Assembly (NCBI GenBank): GCA_943787425.1
Contig: CALSMJ010000001.1
Span: forward strand, 1,291,271-1,355,270
Source of the DNA: an uncultured Pseudomonadales bacterium
Lineage (GTDB): Bacteria; Pseudomonadota; Gammaproteobacteria; Pseudomonadales; Azotimanducaceae
Length of the DNA stretch: 64,000 nucleotides
Direction of reading: 5' to 3'
In this document: positions 56,278 through 64,000 of the stretch, piece after piece
Position numbering within the stretch: the first letter of the stretch is position 1
Layout: each line of letters begins with the position of its first letter
Made by a program: the position numbers and the translations under genes
The notes under the pieces: model-generated
Seen by the model: the letters and a program-made list of their open reading frames with translations, nothing else
Database searches by the model: none
Told to the model about the DNA's origin: nothing

Positions 56278-57297
56278 TCAGTCCCGCTGAATCCCGAGCT
56301 TTTTCATCTTCTCGACGAGGGTGGTGCGCTGCAGGCCCAGCAGGGCTGCTGCTTTGGCAACCACGCCCTTTTCACGGTCGAGTGCCTCTTGAATGAGCTT
56401 GATTTCCATCCGCGCGATATGGTCCTTTAAATCAACCCCTTCATCTGGCAGGCCGGCGCCACCGAGCGCGGCATCAGAGGCCGCCCGGGCGTCACTTGAG
56501 AACCGGTATTTTTCCGGCAGGCTGTGCACGTCCACCACTTGGCCCGCGTGCAAGATGGTCAACCGCTCGACCAGATTCAACAGCTCCCGGACATTGCCGG
56601 GCCAAGCGTACTGACCCAGTTTTTCAATGGCGGCATCGGTCAAACTTAAACCCTCGGCCTCGGGCAGTTTCGACAGCGCATGGGTAATGAGCCCTGCGAT
56701 ATCGCTCGCACGCGCTCTCAGCGGCGGCGTTTTAATGGGGAATACATCGAGCCGGTAAAACAGATCCATTCGGAATTTTTGTGCGTCGACCAAGGCTTCT
56801 AAATCTTGATGGGTGGCTGCGATGATCCGCACGTCGGCTGTCAGGGTTGCCGTGCTGCCGACGCGCTCAAAGGTGCGCTCTTGCAATACTCGCAGCAGCT
56901 TGACCTGCATTTCAAGGGGCATGTCGCCGATTTCATCTAAAAACAGGGTGCCGCCCGCCGCCAGCTCGAACCGGCCCTGCCGGGCTGCAATCGCCCCGGT
57001 GAAGGCGCCCTTTTCATGGCCAAATAACTCGGACTCCAAGAGTTCTGCAGGGATTGCGCCGCAGTTGACCGGTACAAAAGGGCCGGCAGCCCGGGCTGAC
57101 AACTCATGAATGCTGCGCGCCACCAGCTCTTTACCCGTGCCCGTCTCACCAATGACCAAAACACTGGCATCGCTCGGGGCGACTTGCGCCACCAAATCCC
57201 GAACAGCCCGCATGGGCCTGGAATCTCCTAACAGCTGTGTACCAAGATTTTGATCTGATGCCGACTTAACCAATTGGGTTGTTCCTATTTGTCTCAA
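56278..57297 (-). CDS. Short FleQ/FlrA-like sigma-54 activator lacking the N-terminal domain
   Basis: 339 residues: AAA+ domain with VIGETGTGKELVARS, the HEKGAFTGAIA sigma-54 loop, LFLDEIGDMPLEMQ, and a Fis-type HTH ending ALLGLQRTTLVEKMKKLGIQ, the FleQ-like C-terminus. Canonical FleQ/FlrA have ~140 extra N-terminal residues; here the sequence upstream of 57297 has stops and no homology. The start is TTG at 57297 or, better, TTG at 57273 with AGGAA upstream. Position beside flrBC makes it the likely flagellar master regulator. Confidence 0.85.
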   Translation of the reverse strand: MRQIGTTQLVKSASDQNLGTQLLGDSRPMRAVRDLVAQVAPSDASVLVIGETGTGKELVARSIHELSARAAGPFVPVNCGAIPAELLESELFGHEKGAFTGAIAARQGRFELAAGGTLFLDEIGDMPLEMQVKLLRVLQERTFERVGSTATLTADVRIIAATHQDLEALVDAQKFRMDLFYRLDVFPIKTPPLRARASDIAGLITHALSKLPEAEGLSLTDAAIEKLGQYAWPGNVRELLNLVERLTILHAGQVVDVHSLPEKYRFSSDARAASDAALGGAGLPDEGVDLKDHIARMEIKLIQEALDREKGVVAKAAALLGLQRTTLVEKMKKLGIQRD

Positions 57298-57389
57298 ACA
57301 ATACGGTTTGCGTGCAGACTCGCATCCCCTGCACTGTCATAACGGCTTAACTTCGAGTCGCTGTTATTGTACACGGAAGTGCCGAAAGA

Positions 57390-57996
57390 CTAAGACGCGA
57401 CGTCCGCCGCGCTGGATTGCGCCCGCTTGAGCGCCACTTCCCGGCGGTGATGCCGAAACACCAACCGCCCAAGCAGGGATGACACGCCATCGCTTAAATC
57501 AACAAAGCTGAAGGTGAGCGGGAAAGTCGCGCTTTCAGGCGCCGCCAGTGCGTTGTCCTGCATCGGCACAACCCTTGCCAACAATTTCAATGGCCGCGGC
57601 ACACCGTCGATTAAAAACAGATTTAAGATAACCCAATCGCCCTTCGTCATAGACTTCATCGGGCGCCGGCTGCAATTGCAGCCCCGCCATCGAGATCGCA
57701 AGCGCTCTTGGCGCCGGGATTTGCGCCTCGGCGGCCAATAAATCGCAGAGCAGCTCGGTCATCAAATTCATTTTCTGATCGATGCGCTCAATTTCTGAGG
57801 CAATACCTTCGAGCTCATAGTCGATGTCGCGGCGCTGATAGTCTTCCAAAGCATGGCTTTTCAACAACGAAAAATTGCGATCGTTCAATCGAACCCGCTC
57901 GGCAAGACTGGGAAGCTCCGGCCGCGACTCGATCTCGCAGGGCAAGTGGTCTTCGAAGGACAGGCCTTCGGAAAAGGGATCCGGACTGAAATTCAT
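57390..57996 (-). CDS. PilZ-like protein of the flagellar cluster, one frameshift
   Basis: Two frames join to about 201 residues. The first half is acidic and coiled-coil-like (YELEGIASEIERIDQKMNLM), continuing to QLQPAPDEVYDEG; the second holds DWVILNLFLIDGVPRPLKLL and FSFVDLSDGVSSLLGRLVF, a beta-barrel layout like atypical PilZ proteins. One extra G in GAAGGGCGA near 57642 explains the break. The RxxxR c-di-GMP motif is not evident, so ligand binding is doubtful. It lies between fliT and the FleQ-like gene. Family assignment is tentative. Confidence 0.55.
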
Positions 57997-58268
57997 TGGC
58001 GGCTCGTCAAATGCTTGTCACAGTGTACCTTGCGCGTCAGCGCCCTAAAAGTTCTGCTTAAGGCTTTTATGCGTTTGGGCCGAGCACTTGCCCGCGACTT
58101 TTTAACCCAATCGGTCCGGCAAGTTTGCGCGAACCACCGCTCGGCCAACCGAGCCGTCGTCACGCGCCTGTATCATTTAACCCAACGCGGCCTCTCGCCT
58201 TTAAACCTATTCGCGGTTCAAAGCCTTGGGTCTCAGTCAACGCGGCACAGCCTGTTAGCGCGCACGTC

Positions 58269-58622
58269 TTAGGCCAAGTAAGCGCTCACCGCTTTGTAGT
58301 CTTGCTTGCTGCGCTGCATCTCTTGCGATAGCTTGTCCTTGGCTTCCGCGACCTTGCGCACCAGGGCCTCATTCTGCCGGAGCAGGCGCTGGATTTTATC
58401 CGCTGCAATCAGGGCATCGTCGTCCGTGAGCGGCGCTGAAAAACACGCGCGCAGCGCGGCATCACGCGCTGCTTGCGCCTCGGGCAGCGCGTCCCAATCG
58501 CCTTCTTCGGCCAAGGCCATCATGGCCTCGGTCATGCAGGCGATCTCATCAAGCGCCGCCAGACGACGCTCGGCCACTTTGCCTACGGCAGGGAATATCG
58601 CGATGGCAGACGGATTGCTCAT
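58269..58622 (-). CDS. fliT: Flagellar chaperone FliT-like protein
   Basis: 117 residues, almost wholly helical: AALDEIACMTEAMMALAEEG, WDALPEAQAARDAALRACF and KIQRLLRQNEALVRKVAEAK. Size and position directly after fliS (ATGA overlap at 58619-58622) support FliT, which in other species holds FliD and restrains the master regulator. Sequence conservation in this family is low. Confidence 0.78.
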   Translation of the reverse strand: MSNPSAIAIFPAVGKVAERRLAALDEIACMTEAMMALAEEGDWDALPEAQAARDAALRACFSAPLTDDDALIAADKIQRLLRQNEALVRKVAEAKDKLSQEMQRSKQDYKAVSAYLA

Positions 58623-59014
58623 TCGGCGCGATATTCGTCTGGGATGCCGGCCCAGCCGGCACTGATTTCACGCAGCAACGCCTGCGCTTCATCTAACGCC
58701 TCTGTGTCGTTTTTGAGGTTCGCCGCCAAGAGCCGAGTCTCGATATAACGATACAGCTCGCCCAACTGCTCCGAAAAGGCCGCATCAATACCCGGGTCTA
58801 GCGAGACGCGAAGGTACTCAACGATCGCAATCGCCTTGCCCACCGCCTCGCCCTTGAGCGCAATTTGGCCGCCAAGCATTGCGGCCTTGGCTTCGCTTAT
58901 CTTTCCCATGGCGCCTTTTAAAAGCATGTCAATCAACTGATGTGGATCGGCACCCTCAACACCAGATTTCACACCAATCGTTTTGTATTCACTGAGCGCG
59001 ACTGAACGATTCAT
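58619..59014 (-). CDS. fliS: Flagellin export chaperone FliS
   Basis: 131 residues with the FliS signature: ALSEYKTIGVKSGVEGADPH, QLIDMLLKGAMGKISEAKAAM and YRYIETRLLAANLKND. It binds the flagellin C-terminus until export. In operon fliD-fliS-fliT. Confidence 0.95.
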   Translation of the reverse strand: MNRSVALSEYKTIGVKSGVEGADPHQLIDMLLKGAMGKISEAKAAMLGGQIALKGEAVGKAIAIVEYLRVSLDPGIDAAFSEQLGELYRYIETRLLAANLKNDTEALDEAQALLREISAGWAGIPDEYRAE

Positions 59015-59029
59015 CTTAATACCTCTCTT

Positions 59030-61030
59030 TTATTTTTTAACTGCTGAAAATGGTTTTACAAATCCACCCAGAGCCTGCGTCAAGAAGGTTTGGGTAGTAT
59101 TCAATTGTGAAATGAGCGTTTCTAAGGAGTTGAACTGTGTTCGGTATCGTCGCTCCAAAGCACTCGAGCGAAGTTCTAGCGCGGCCCTTTGATCTGCAAT
59201 CTGCTTCACTGACGTGTTCAAACCGTCTACCCGTGCATCAATCAGACCATCGTCGGCCAAAATACCGGTTAGGAGGTCATTAATTTTTGAGCCCAACCCT
59301 TTAGAGAACACCACGTTGCCAAAATCGCCTGAGGCATTGCCAACCACCTTCATTGCGAGACCTTCAACACTGGTGCCAACGGCTCCAGTTATCGTTTTTT
59401 TTGTCGCATCATAGACCGCAGCACCACCGTTCATTAAAGCAACCGCGTCAGATCCTGAGGTCGAGCTGGTACCTGCATCCAAGCCGAGAGAGCCTAATCT
59501 AACAACTTCCGTAAAACTAATGCTAGAACTCGCACCGGCACTGGCAGAGCTGATCGTTAACTTGAGGTTTGCGTCATCGGCAGCCACGGTCACCTGATTA
59601 TTCGGCAGCGCCGCATTGATACCAGATTGTAATGCAGTCCGGAGCAACTCCAGATTGGCTGAATCACTTCCGCCGACTGAATAATCGCCATTCAGTGTTA
59701 TTGTGGTTGAGGTTGTCCCATCAACAGTCGCTGTGAACTGGACATCTTTGTTATTACCGGAGAAATCCAAGGTATTGCCATTAACCGCGATCACAGCAGA
59801 TGTTATCGATGCGGGCGTGCCGGCGGTCAAAGATACCGAATAGATCCCTTCTTGAGTCTTTATGCTTGAAGCTTCAAATTCCAGACTTGGACTTGCTGAA
59901 CGCCCAATCGCGGCAAGCACATTCGCGACATCTAATGGATCATTACTGAGCACACTACTAAAAATTGCGTCGTTAACGCTCAGGCTGCCATCGCTTACTG
60001 AGGTCGTTACGCCAAGGTCAGCAAGACTCTTTTGAGGTCCAAAATAGTTTTCGACTTGTGAATTCACTAACGAGCGTAGATTCGACTGCAAGGTTCTGAT
60101 GGTTGCATCGCCCGTGAGGACACTGCCGCGACCCGTCGCCGAGTTGTAGCCACTGAGCTCGTTCAGTGTTTTCATCAGGTCATTATAACCTTTCAAAAAT
60201 CCGTTAAAGGAGGCCGTTACGGAACTGGTATCGTCTGCGATCGACAGACTTACAGTTTCGCCCGCAGTGGTTGTCTTCTTCAGATTTAGAGAAACATTCT
60301 CGATGGCTGTCGTCACAAGATTTGTGCTTGATGACATTGCCAAACCGTTCACAGTGAAGGCGGCATCACTCGCCGCCACAGTCTGAGTCAAATTGGCCGA
60401 TGCAAATCGAGACAAACCAGCATTGTCCGTATCGTTACCATCTGAATCACTGCTCACCGCAATGGTTAATGCGTTTGCCAGCCCAGTCTCATCAGCCGTC
60501 AATAGCAAACGATAGCCTGAGCCATCATTCACAATGTTCGCCGTTGCTTTCACCGCCGACGCATTGATCGCGTCGGCTAGTCCAGCCAGGCTATTGTTAT
60601 TGGAATCAACCGTTATTGTTGTGGTGGCAGCCCCATCTGTTATTGACACAGTTCCAGTACCCACTGGGTCAGAGATAGATGAAAACGCCGTGCCCGCCAA
60701 TGCCAGTGACTGCGCGGTCGCAAGGGCCGAAACGCTCACGCTATAATTACTTGGCCTCGCGCCCTTGTTAGCGGTGATTCCAACTGCGGCTGCATCCGTA
60801 CTTGACGCGCTTTTGCCTTGATACGTCGAACCAGAGGAAATGCCAGTCAGGGCGCTCTGAAAGCCAGAAACAGCGCCTTTCAAGCTCCCTAGCGCGGTCA
60901 CTTTGCTCAGATAGGAAGCTTCTTGGCTGTCTAACCGTCGAGCCGGGCCACCGATATCGGCAGCAACCAACTGCGTAACCAAAGACTCAACATCTAAGCC
61001 AGAGCTAATTCCAGTGGACGTAATCGGCAT
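59030..61030 (-). CDS. fliD: Flagellar filament cap protein FliD
   Basis: 666 residues, longer than the usual 450-500. The ends are canonical: TSTGISSGLDVESLVTQLVA at the N-terminus and LELRSSALERRYRTQFNSLE with LISQLNTTQTFLTQAL at the C-terminus; FNGFLKGYNDLMKTLNELSG is the FliD_C core. The middle is enlarged, Ser/Thr/Ala/Asp-rich, and surface-exposed in known caps. It caps the filament and folds exported flagellin. Confidence 0.94.
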   Translation of the reverse strand: MPITSTGISSGLDVESLVTQLVAADIGGPARRLDSQEASYLSKVTALGSLKGAVSGFQSALTGISSGSTYQGKSASSTDAAAVGITANKGARPSNYSVSVSALATAQSLALAGTAFSSISDPVGTGTVSITDGAATTTITVDSNNNSLAGLADAINASAVKATANIVNDGSGYRLLLTADETGLANALTIAVSSDSDGNDTDNAGLSRFASANLTQTVAASDAAFTVNGLAMSSSTNLVTTAIENVSLNLKKTTTAGETVSLSIADDTSSVTASFNGFLKGYNDLMKTLNELSGYNSATGRGSVLTGDATIRTLQSNLRSLVNSQVENYFGPQKSLADLGVTTSVSDGSLSVNDAIFSSVLSNDPLDVANVLAAIGRSASPSLEFEASSIKTQEGIYSVSLTAGTPASITSAVIAVNGNTLDFSGNNKDVQFTATVDGTTSTTITLNGDYSVGGSDSANLELLRTALQSGINAALPNNQVTVAADDANLKLTISSASAGASSSISFTEVVRLGSLGLDAGTSSTSGSDAVALMNGGAAVYDATKKTITGAVGTSVEGLAMKVVGNASGDFGNVVFSKGLGSKINDLLTGILADDGLIDARVDGLNTSVKQIADQRAALELRSSALERRYRTQFNSLETLISQLNTTQTFLTQALGGFVKPFSAVKK

Positions 61031-61065
61031 ATTTTAATCTCAGCGCACTATTGGCAAATAAAATA

Positions 61066-61082
61066 AGCACATCACATGCCAA
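61066..61082 (-). promoter_or_regulatory. Putative sigma-54 promoter of fliDST
   Basis: Minus strand TTGGCATGTGATGTGCT, with GG and GC ten bases apart and two mismatches to TTGGCACG-N4-TTGCT, 35 bases before the fliD start and overlapping the space after the flaG stop. Confidence 0.65.
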
Positions 61083-61086
61083 CTCG

Positions 61087-61473
61087 TTACACTTCTCCTC
61101 GAAGAAGCATTCCAGCCCGCTTGGCATCAAGGTCCTGACGAATCTGTCTCGCAATTTCTACGATTTCTTCGGCGGGTATCTGCCGAACCAACTGATTGGT
61201 ATTTGCATCACGCACGGTAATAATCGACCGATCAATCGACTCGTCCCGTCTAAACGACAAGCTTCGGTCGAGGCCTTCAACGAAGGCTTGCAGCTCTTGC
61301 ACCGCTTTGTCTAAATCTTGTGGCTTGTATTCAGGTGCCTTGGGCGGTGCTTTTATCTCAACGGTTGGCAGTTTACCTGCTACCGAAGCATTACCTGCTC
61401 CTGAGGCGGCAACCTTTGCCGGCTGTGCGGCTACATTTGCCCCCTGAACTGACGCGCTGCTGTTAATTTCCAT
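61087..61473 (-). CDS. flaG: FlaG-family protein
   Basis: 128 residues. A disordered Ala/Ser N-terminus leads into LQAFVEGLDRSLSFRRDESI and the signature QLVRQIPAEEIVEIARQI. FlaG proteins influence filament length in polar flagellates. AAGGAA precedes the ATG. Lies between fliC and fliD, as in Pseudomonas and Vibrio. Confidence 0.93.
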   Translation of the reverse strand: MEINSSASVQGANVAAQPAKVAASGAGNASVAGKLPTVEIKAPPKAPEYKPQDLDKAVQELQAFVEGLDRSLSFRRDESIDRSIITVRDANTNQLVRQIPAEEIVEIARQIRQDLDAKRAGMLLRGEV

Positions 61474-61498
61474 AATGTTTTTTCCTTAACAGATGAGA

Positions 61499-61520
61499 AA
61501 ACCGGGGGTGAACCCCGGTT
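61499..61520 (-). terminator. Rho-independent terminator of fliC
   Basis: AACCGGGG (61500-61507) pairs perfectly with CCCCGGTT (61513-61520) around GTGAA; on the minus strand the stem is followed by TTTTCTC. It begins ~35 bases after the fliC stop and ends before flaG, so it separates abundant flagellin mRNA from flaG. Confidence 0.8.
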
Positions 61521-61555
61521 ATCTCAACTCCCCGACTAAAAAGCCGGATCATTGT

Positions 61556-63077
61556 TTACTGCAGTAACGCTAAAACATTCTGTGGGATTGAATTCGCTTG
61601 CGCGAGCATTGCGATCCCTGATTGTTGAAGAATCTGAGACTTCGTGAGTGACGCCGTTTCTGCTGCAAAATCAGCATCCATGATCCGTGATCTTGAAGAA
61701 GACAGATTTTCAGATGTGACTTGCAGATTCGCAACAACAGATTCAAAGCGATTTTGATAGGCACCCAAATCACCCCTAGCGCCAGTAATTGTGTCCAGTG
61801 CTGCATCAATAACAGAAAGCGCGGATGTTGCGGTAGCCGCCGTGCTCACAGAGAGTGATGCAAGGCTTGACTTGGTTGAAGTCGTATTATCAAAACCCGT
61901 AGCTGCAGCTGCATTATTCAAGGTAATTGCACCTTTGGAGCCTGTCAGGGTTAACTGACCAATCACACGAGGCTGATCAGTTCCGCCTTGTGTCAAGGTT
62001 ACCCCACTAGTGAGCGCTTCGTCATTCCAACACCGCAGTTTCTCACCGTCGCCACCAAAACCAAAGTCGGTAATTGCTACAGTCACGCCCATCTGTAGTT
62101 TCAATCTTCAATAGCGACGCCAGTCGCCAGCGTTACCTGAGACGCGGTTACGCCTAAAGTTGTAGATTGCGCTTAATAGCTGATACAACTGATGACAGGT
62201 CACCAACGTCTCCGATTACCTGCGAAATAGCTAAACTCTGCTCGGCTCCTGCACCACCCGTAGTCAAGGTCATGGCAAAAGTGTCTCCATTCACCGAGTT
62301 CGCAAAATTGCCAAGGTATGCTGTATTAGTTGCTGAAGCAGTAACTCCTGTAGAACCCGCAGCTGTTGCTGAGTTAATTGCCGTCGCCATCTGCGCCGCG
62401 CTTGCATCAGCCACATAAGAGATTGCACTAGTGGTCGTACCGTTTGAAGTGATGGTTAGGTCGGTTTCCGCAGTGTTGGTATTCGCAACTGCAGTGGCAC
62501 TGCGGTTCTATTGTATTAAGAACACCCGACCGATCAGACGCGCCAGCAAGGATTTGATTAGCGCCGAGCGAAGTGGACTTTGAATTTACGATATTGCTCA
62601 CAGTCACCGTGTCAGTCGAATTCGCACCAACTTGAAAAGACTGTGCGCTAAAAGTGCCATCTAACAGCTTAATACCGTTAAACGAGGACGATGTAGCAAC
62701 CCGGTCAATTTCGGCAACCAACTGCGTCACCTCAGCTTGTAGGGTGGCTCGGTCAGATGCTGAGTTTGTTGCGTTGGCTGACTGAACGGCCAATTCACGA
62801 ATTCTTTGCAGGTTGTTGGTCACTTCACCCAGTGCGCCTTCAGCGGTTTGTGACAATGAAATTGCGTCATTGGCATTTCGAACACCCTGATCAAGCCCGC
62901 GGATTTGCGCTTCAAAGCGAGCAGAAATTGCAAGACCCGCAGCATCGTCCTTCGCACTGTTGATTCGAAGACCAGATGACAAACGTTCAAGAGACGTCGC
63001 GAGATCGAACTCTGTGATCCAGTCAAATTACGTTGCGCCGTAAGAGACGCGATATTTGTGTTTACTGTTAAAGCCAT
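61556..63077 (-). CDS. fliC: Flagellin FliC, broken by at least four frameshifts in this sequence
   Basis: The start is ATG at 63077 ([18 protein letters not shown]), after AAAGGTG. The N-terminal D0/D1 domain continues in another frame as [40 protein letters not shown]; further switches occur near 62510, 62165 and 62105; the C-terminal domain is complete: [40 protein letters not shown] and [14 protein letters not shown]. Total length fits ~500 residues. Restored segments such as SAINAQSTTLG show that single-base changes repair the gene. The filament subunit is preceded by a sigma-28 promoter, so the gene is surely meant to be expressed. Confidence 0.92.
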
Positions 63078-63163
63078 GATTTTCACCTTTTGGTTTATAA
63101 GTCTTTGAACCAGCCGATCCAGCTGCTGGTTCGGTGAAGACGTTTCCGCCCTGGACAACTTAG

Positions 63164-63190
63164 TTAACGGATGCGGTGATGAAACCTTTA
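63164..63190 (-). promoter_or_regulatory. Sigma-28 (FliA) promoter of fliC
   Basis: Minus strand TAAAGGTT, 11 bases, TCCGTTAA, compared with consensus TAAAGTTT-N11-GCCGATAA (13 of 16 positions by my count). Spacing is exact. It implies a leader of about 80 bases. The 459-bp gap 63078-63536 holds no gene. Confidence 0.8.
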
Positions 63191-63325
63191 GCAAATATTT
63201 CGTTTCAAACGCTGACGGTCTTGAGCCTTGGCACCAATCGTGAAAATAAACGAATAAAAACAGAGGCTTACGATGCTCTCGCTGGAAGTTCAATAAAGAC
63301 CCTATTGGACCCAGCACAGGCCTAC

Positions 63326-63348
63326 CTGCGCTTACAATGAAAGCGCAG
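63326..63348. terminator. Hairpin between flgL and fliC
   Basis: CTGCGCTT (63326-63333) pairs with AAGCGCAG (63341-63348) around a 7-base loop, in the middle of the flgL-fliC gap. No T-run follows, so it could be a terminator for the flgL transcript or another RNA structure. Confidence 0.4.
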
Positions 63349-63536
63349 CGTAAAGCATTAAAGGGTTCAATTCCTAGGATGACGTCTTGCTAACGTTCAA
63401 TCCTTGGCACTGCCGTTTCGATTCAACCGAGCCAAAAAGTTCCCATTCGGATATCGAAACTGACAAAAGTAGGACCCATGAAAGCAGACCCTTTGGATTC
63501 TCAACGGCTACCGCATCCAAAAGCTATCTCAAATAA

Positions 63537-64000
63537 TTAAAGAGACGACAACCCTTGGATCTTTATATAAGCCTGCTGAGCCGCTTGAAGCGCGGTAGAT
63601 TGAAGGTTCAGCCGGCTGACGGCTTCGGCGAAATCTAGATCGTTTAACTCAGAGGCTTGACGCTCTATGCGCAGGAGCCCATCGGCATTTTCGTTAGCTC
63701 GCGTATCGAGCGCCTGAAGGCGATTACCGACAATCGTCCGACGGGACTGCAAGTGCTCTAGCGCTTGATCCATTGTCGAAATCGACTGCCCCAAATCATT
63801 CACAAGCTTTGAAGAGCTAGCGGGCGTTTCGCTGCCTGCTAATAACGCATTTGCGATTGCCTGAACAGATTGGAAGACATCTTGCCGAACTGAGCGGTTG
63901 ATCTGGTAGCTATCGCCATTGGAAGGCGCACCTTCAATTTCAACCGAGATGCCATTAAAAGTAACTGCTACGCCCGATTGATAGGTGCCGGTTGCGACAA
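63537..64000 (-). CDS. flgL: Flagellar hook-filament junction protein FlgL, N-terminus outside the window
   Basis: The frame is open from the TAA at 63537 to the right edge, so only the C-terminal ~153 residues are present. The end is diagnostic: DFAEAVSRLNLQSTALQAAQ and AYIKIQGLSSL, the terminal helix shared with flagellins; before it lie SISTMDQALEHLQSRRTIVG and NRLQALDTRANENADGL. It is the second junction protein between hook and filament. It probably closes an flg operon located to the right. Confidence 0.92.
   Translation of the reverse strand, partial: VATGTYQSGVAVTFNGISVEIEGAPSNGDSYQINRSVRQDVFQSVQAIANALLAGSETPASSSKLVNDLGQSISTMDQALEHLQSRRTIVGNRLQALDTRANENADGLLRIERQASELNDLDFAEAVSRLNLQSTALQAAQQAYIKIQGLSSL

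Noticed and set aside
1-64000. tRNA, rRNA, insertion sequences, prophage or integrase genes
   Set aside because: I looked for these on both strands and found no recognisable cloverleaf, transposase motif or phage structural gene.

Overview
The window reads as chromosome of a motile, aerobic, probably marine gammaproteobacterium; no species is assigned. The reasons are the flagellar gene order (flr regulators, fliEFGHIJK, fliLMNOPQR-flhBAFG-fliA-mot), sigma-54 and sigma-28 promoters of the gammaproteobacterial type, FlhF/FlhG typical of polar flagella, a TRAP transporter, and many acyl-CoA and oxygenase genes.

The left half (about 1-33 kb) is mosaic metabolic and accessory DNA. In order it holds: an SDR cut by the left edge; a large exported beta-propeller/amidohydrolase; a small HNH protein; an HD phosphohydrolase; a TAXI-TRAP transporter; a 113-residue ArsC-like thioredoxin-fold gene with an in-frame TGA at its redox position (candidate selenoprotein); a pilin-like locus with a cysteine-rich repeat pilin, a one-helix membrane protein and a GspE/PilB ATPase carrying a receiver domain; then a catabolic set of Rieske oxygenase with a small partner, LLM flavoprotein, metallo-hydrolase, enoyl-CoA hydratase, PhyH dioxygenase, isovaleryl-CoA dehydrogenase, P450, a second broken Rieske oxygenase, GST, DUF2147, cupin, SppA, ADP-ribosylglycohydrolase, SDR and a second acyl-CoA dehydrogenase. 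Several gaps hold short perfect or near-perfect tandem repeats.

The right half (33.3-64 kb) is one almost continuous flagellar regulon on the minus strand. Read in transcription order it runs flgL (partial), fliC, flaG, fliD, fliS, fliT, a PilZ-like gene, a short fleQ/flrA-like regulator, flrB, flrC, fliE, fliF-G-H-I-J, fliK, fliL-M-N-O/P-Q-R, flhB-A-F-G, fliA, motA, motB. Sigma-54-type sites lie before fliD, flrB, fliK and fliL, and a sigma-28-type site before fliC, which fits a tiered cascade: master activator, then flrBC and export/basal-body genes, then FliA-dependent filament. No chemotaxis genes occur between fliA and mot.

At least ten genes, including several indispensable flagellar genes, carry frameshifts that are mostly repaired by changing one base. 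I read these mainly as sequence errors. The TGA in the ArsC-like gene is different: it is a single codon at the active-site position, followed by a stem-loop of the bacterial SECIS type, and is the most interesting signal in the window.
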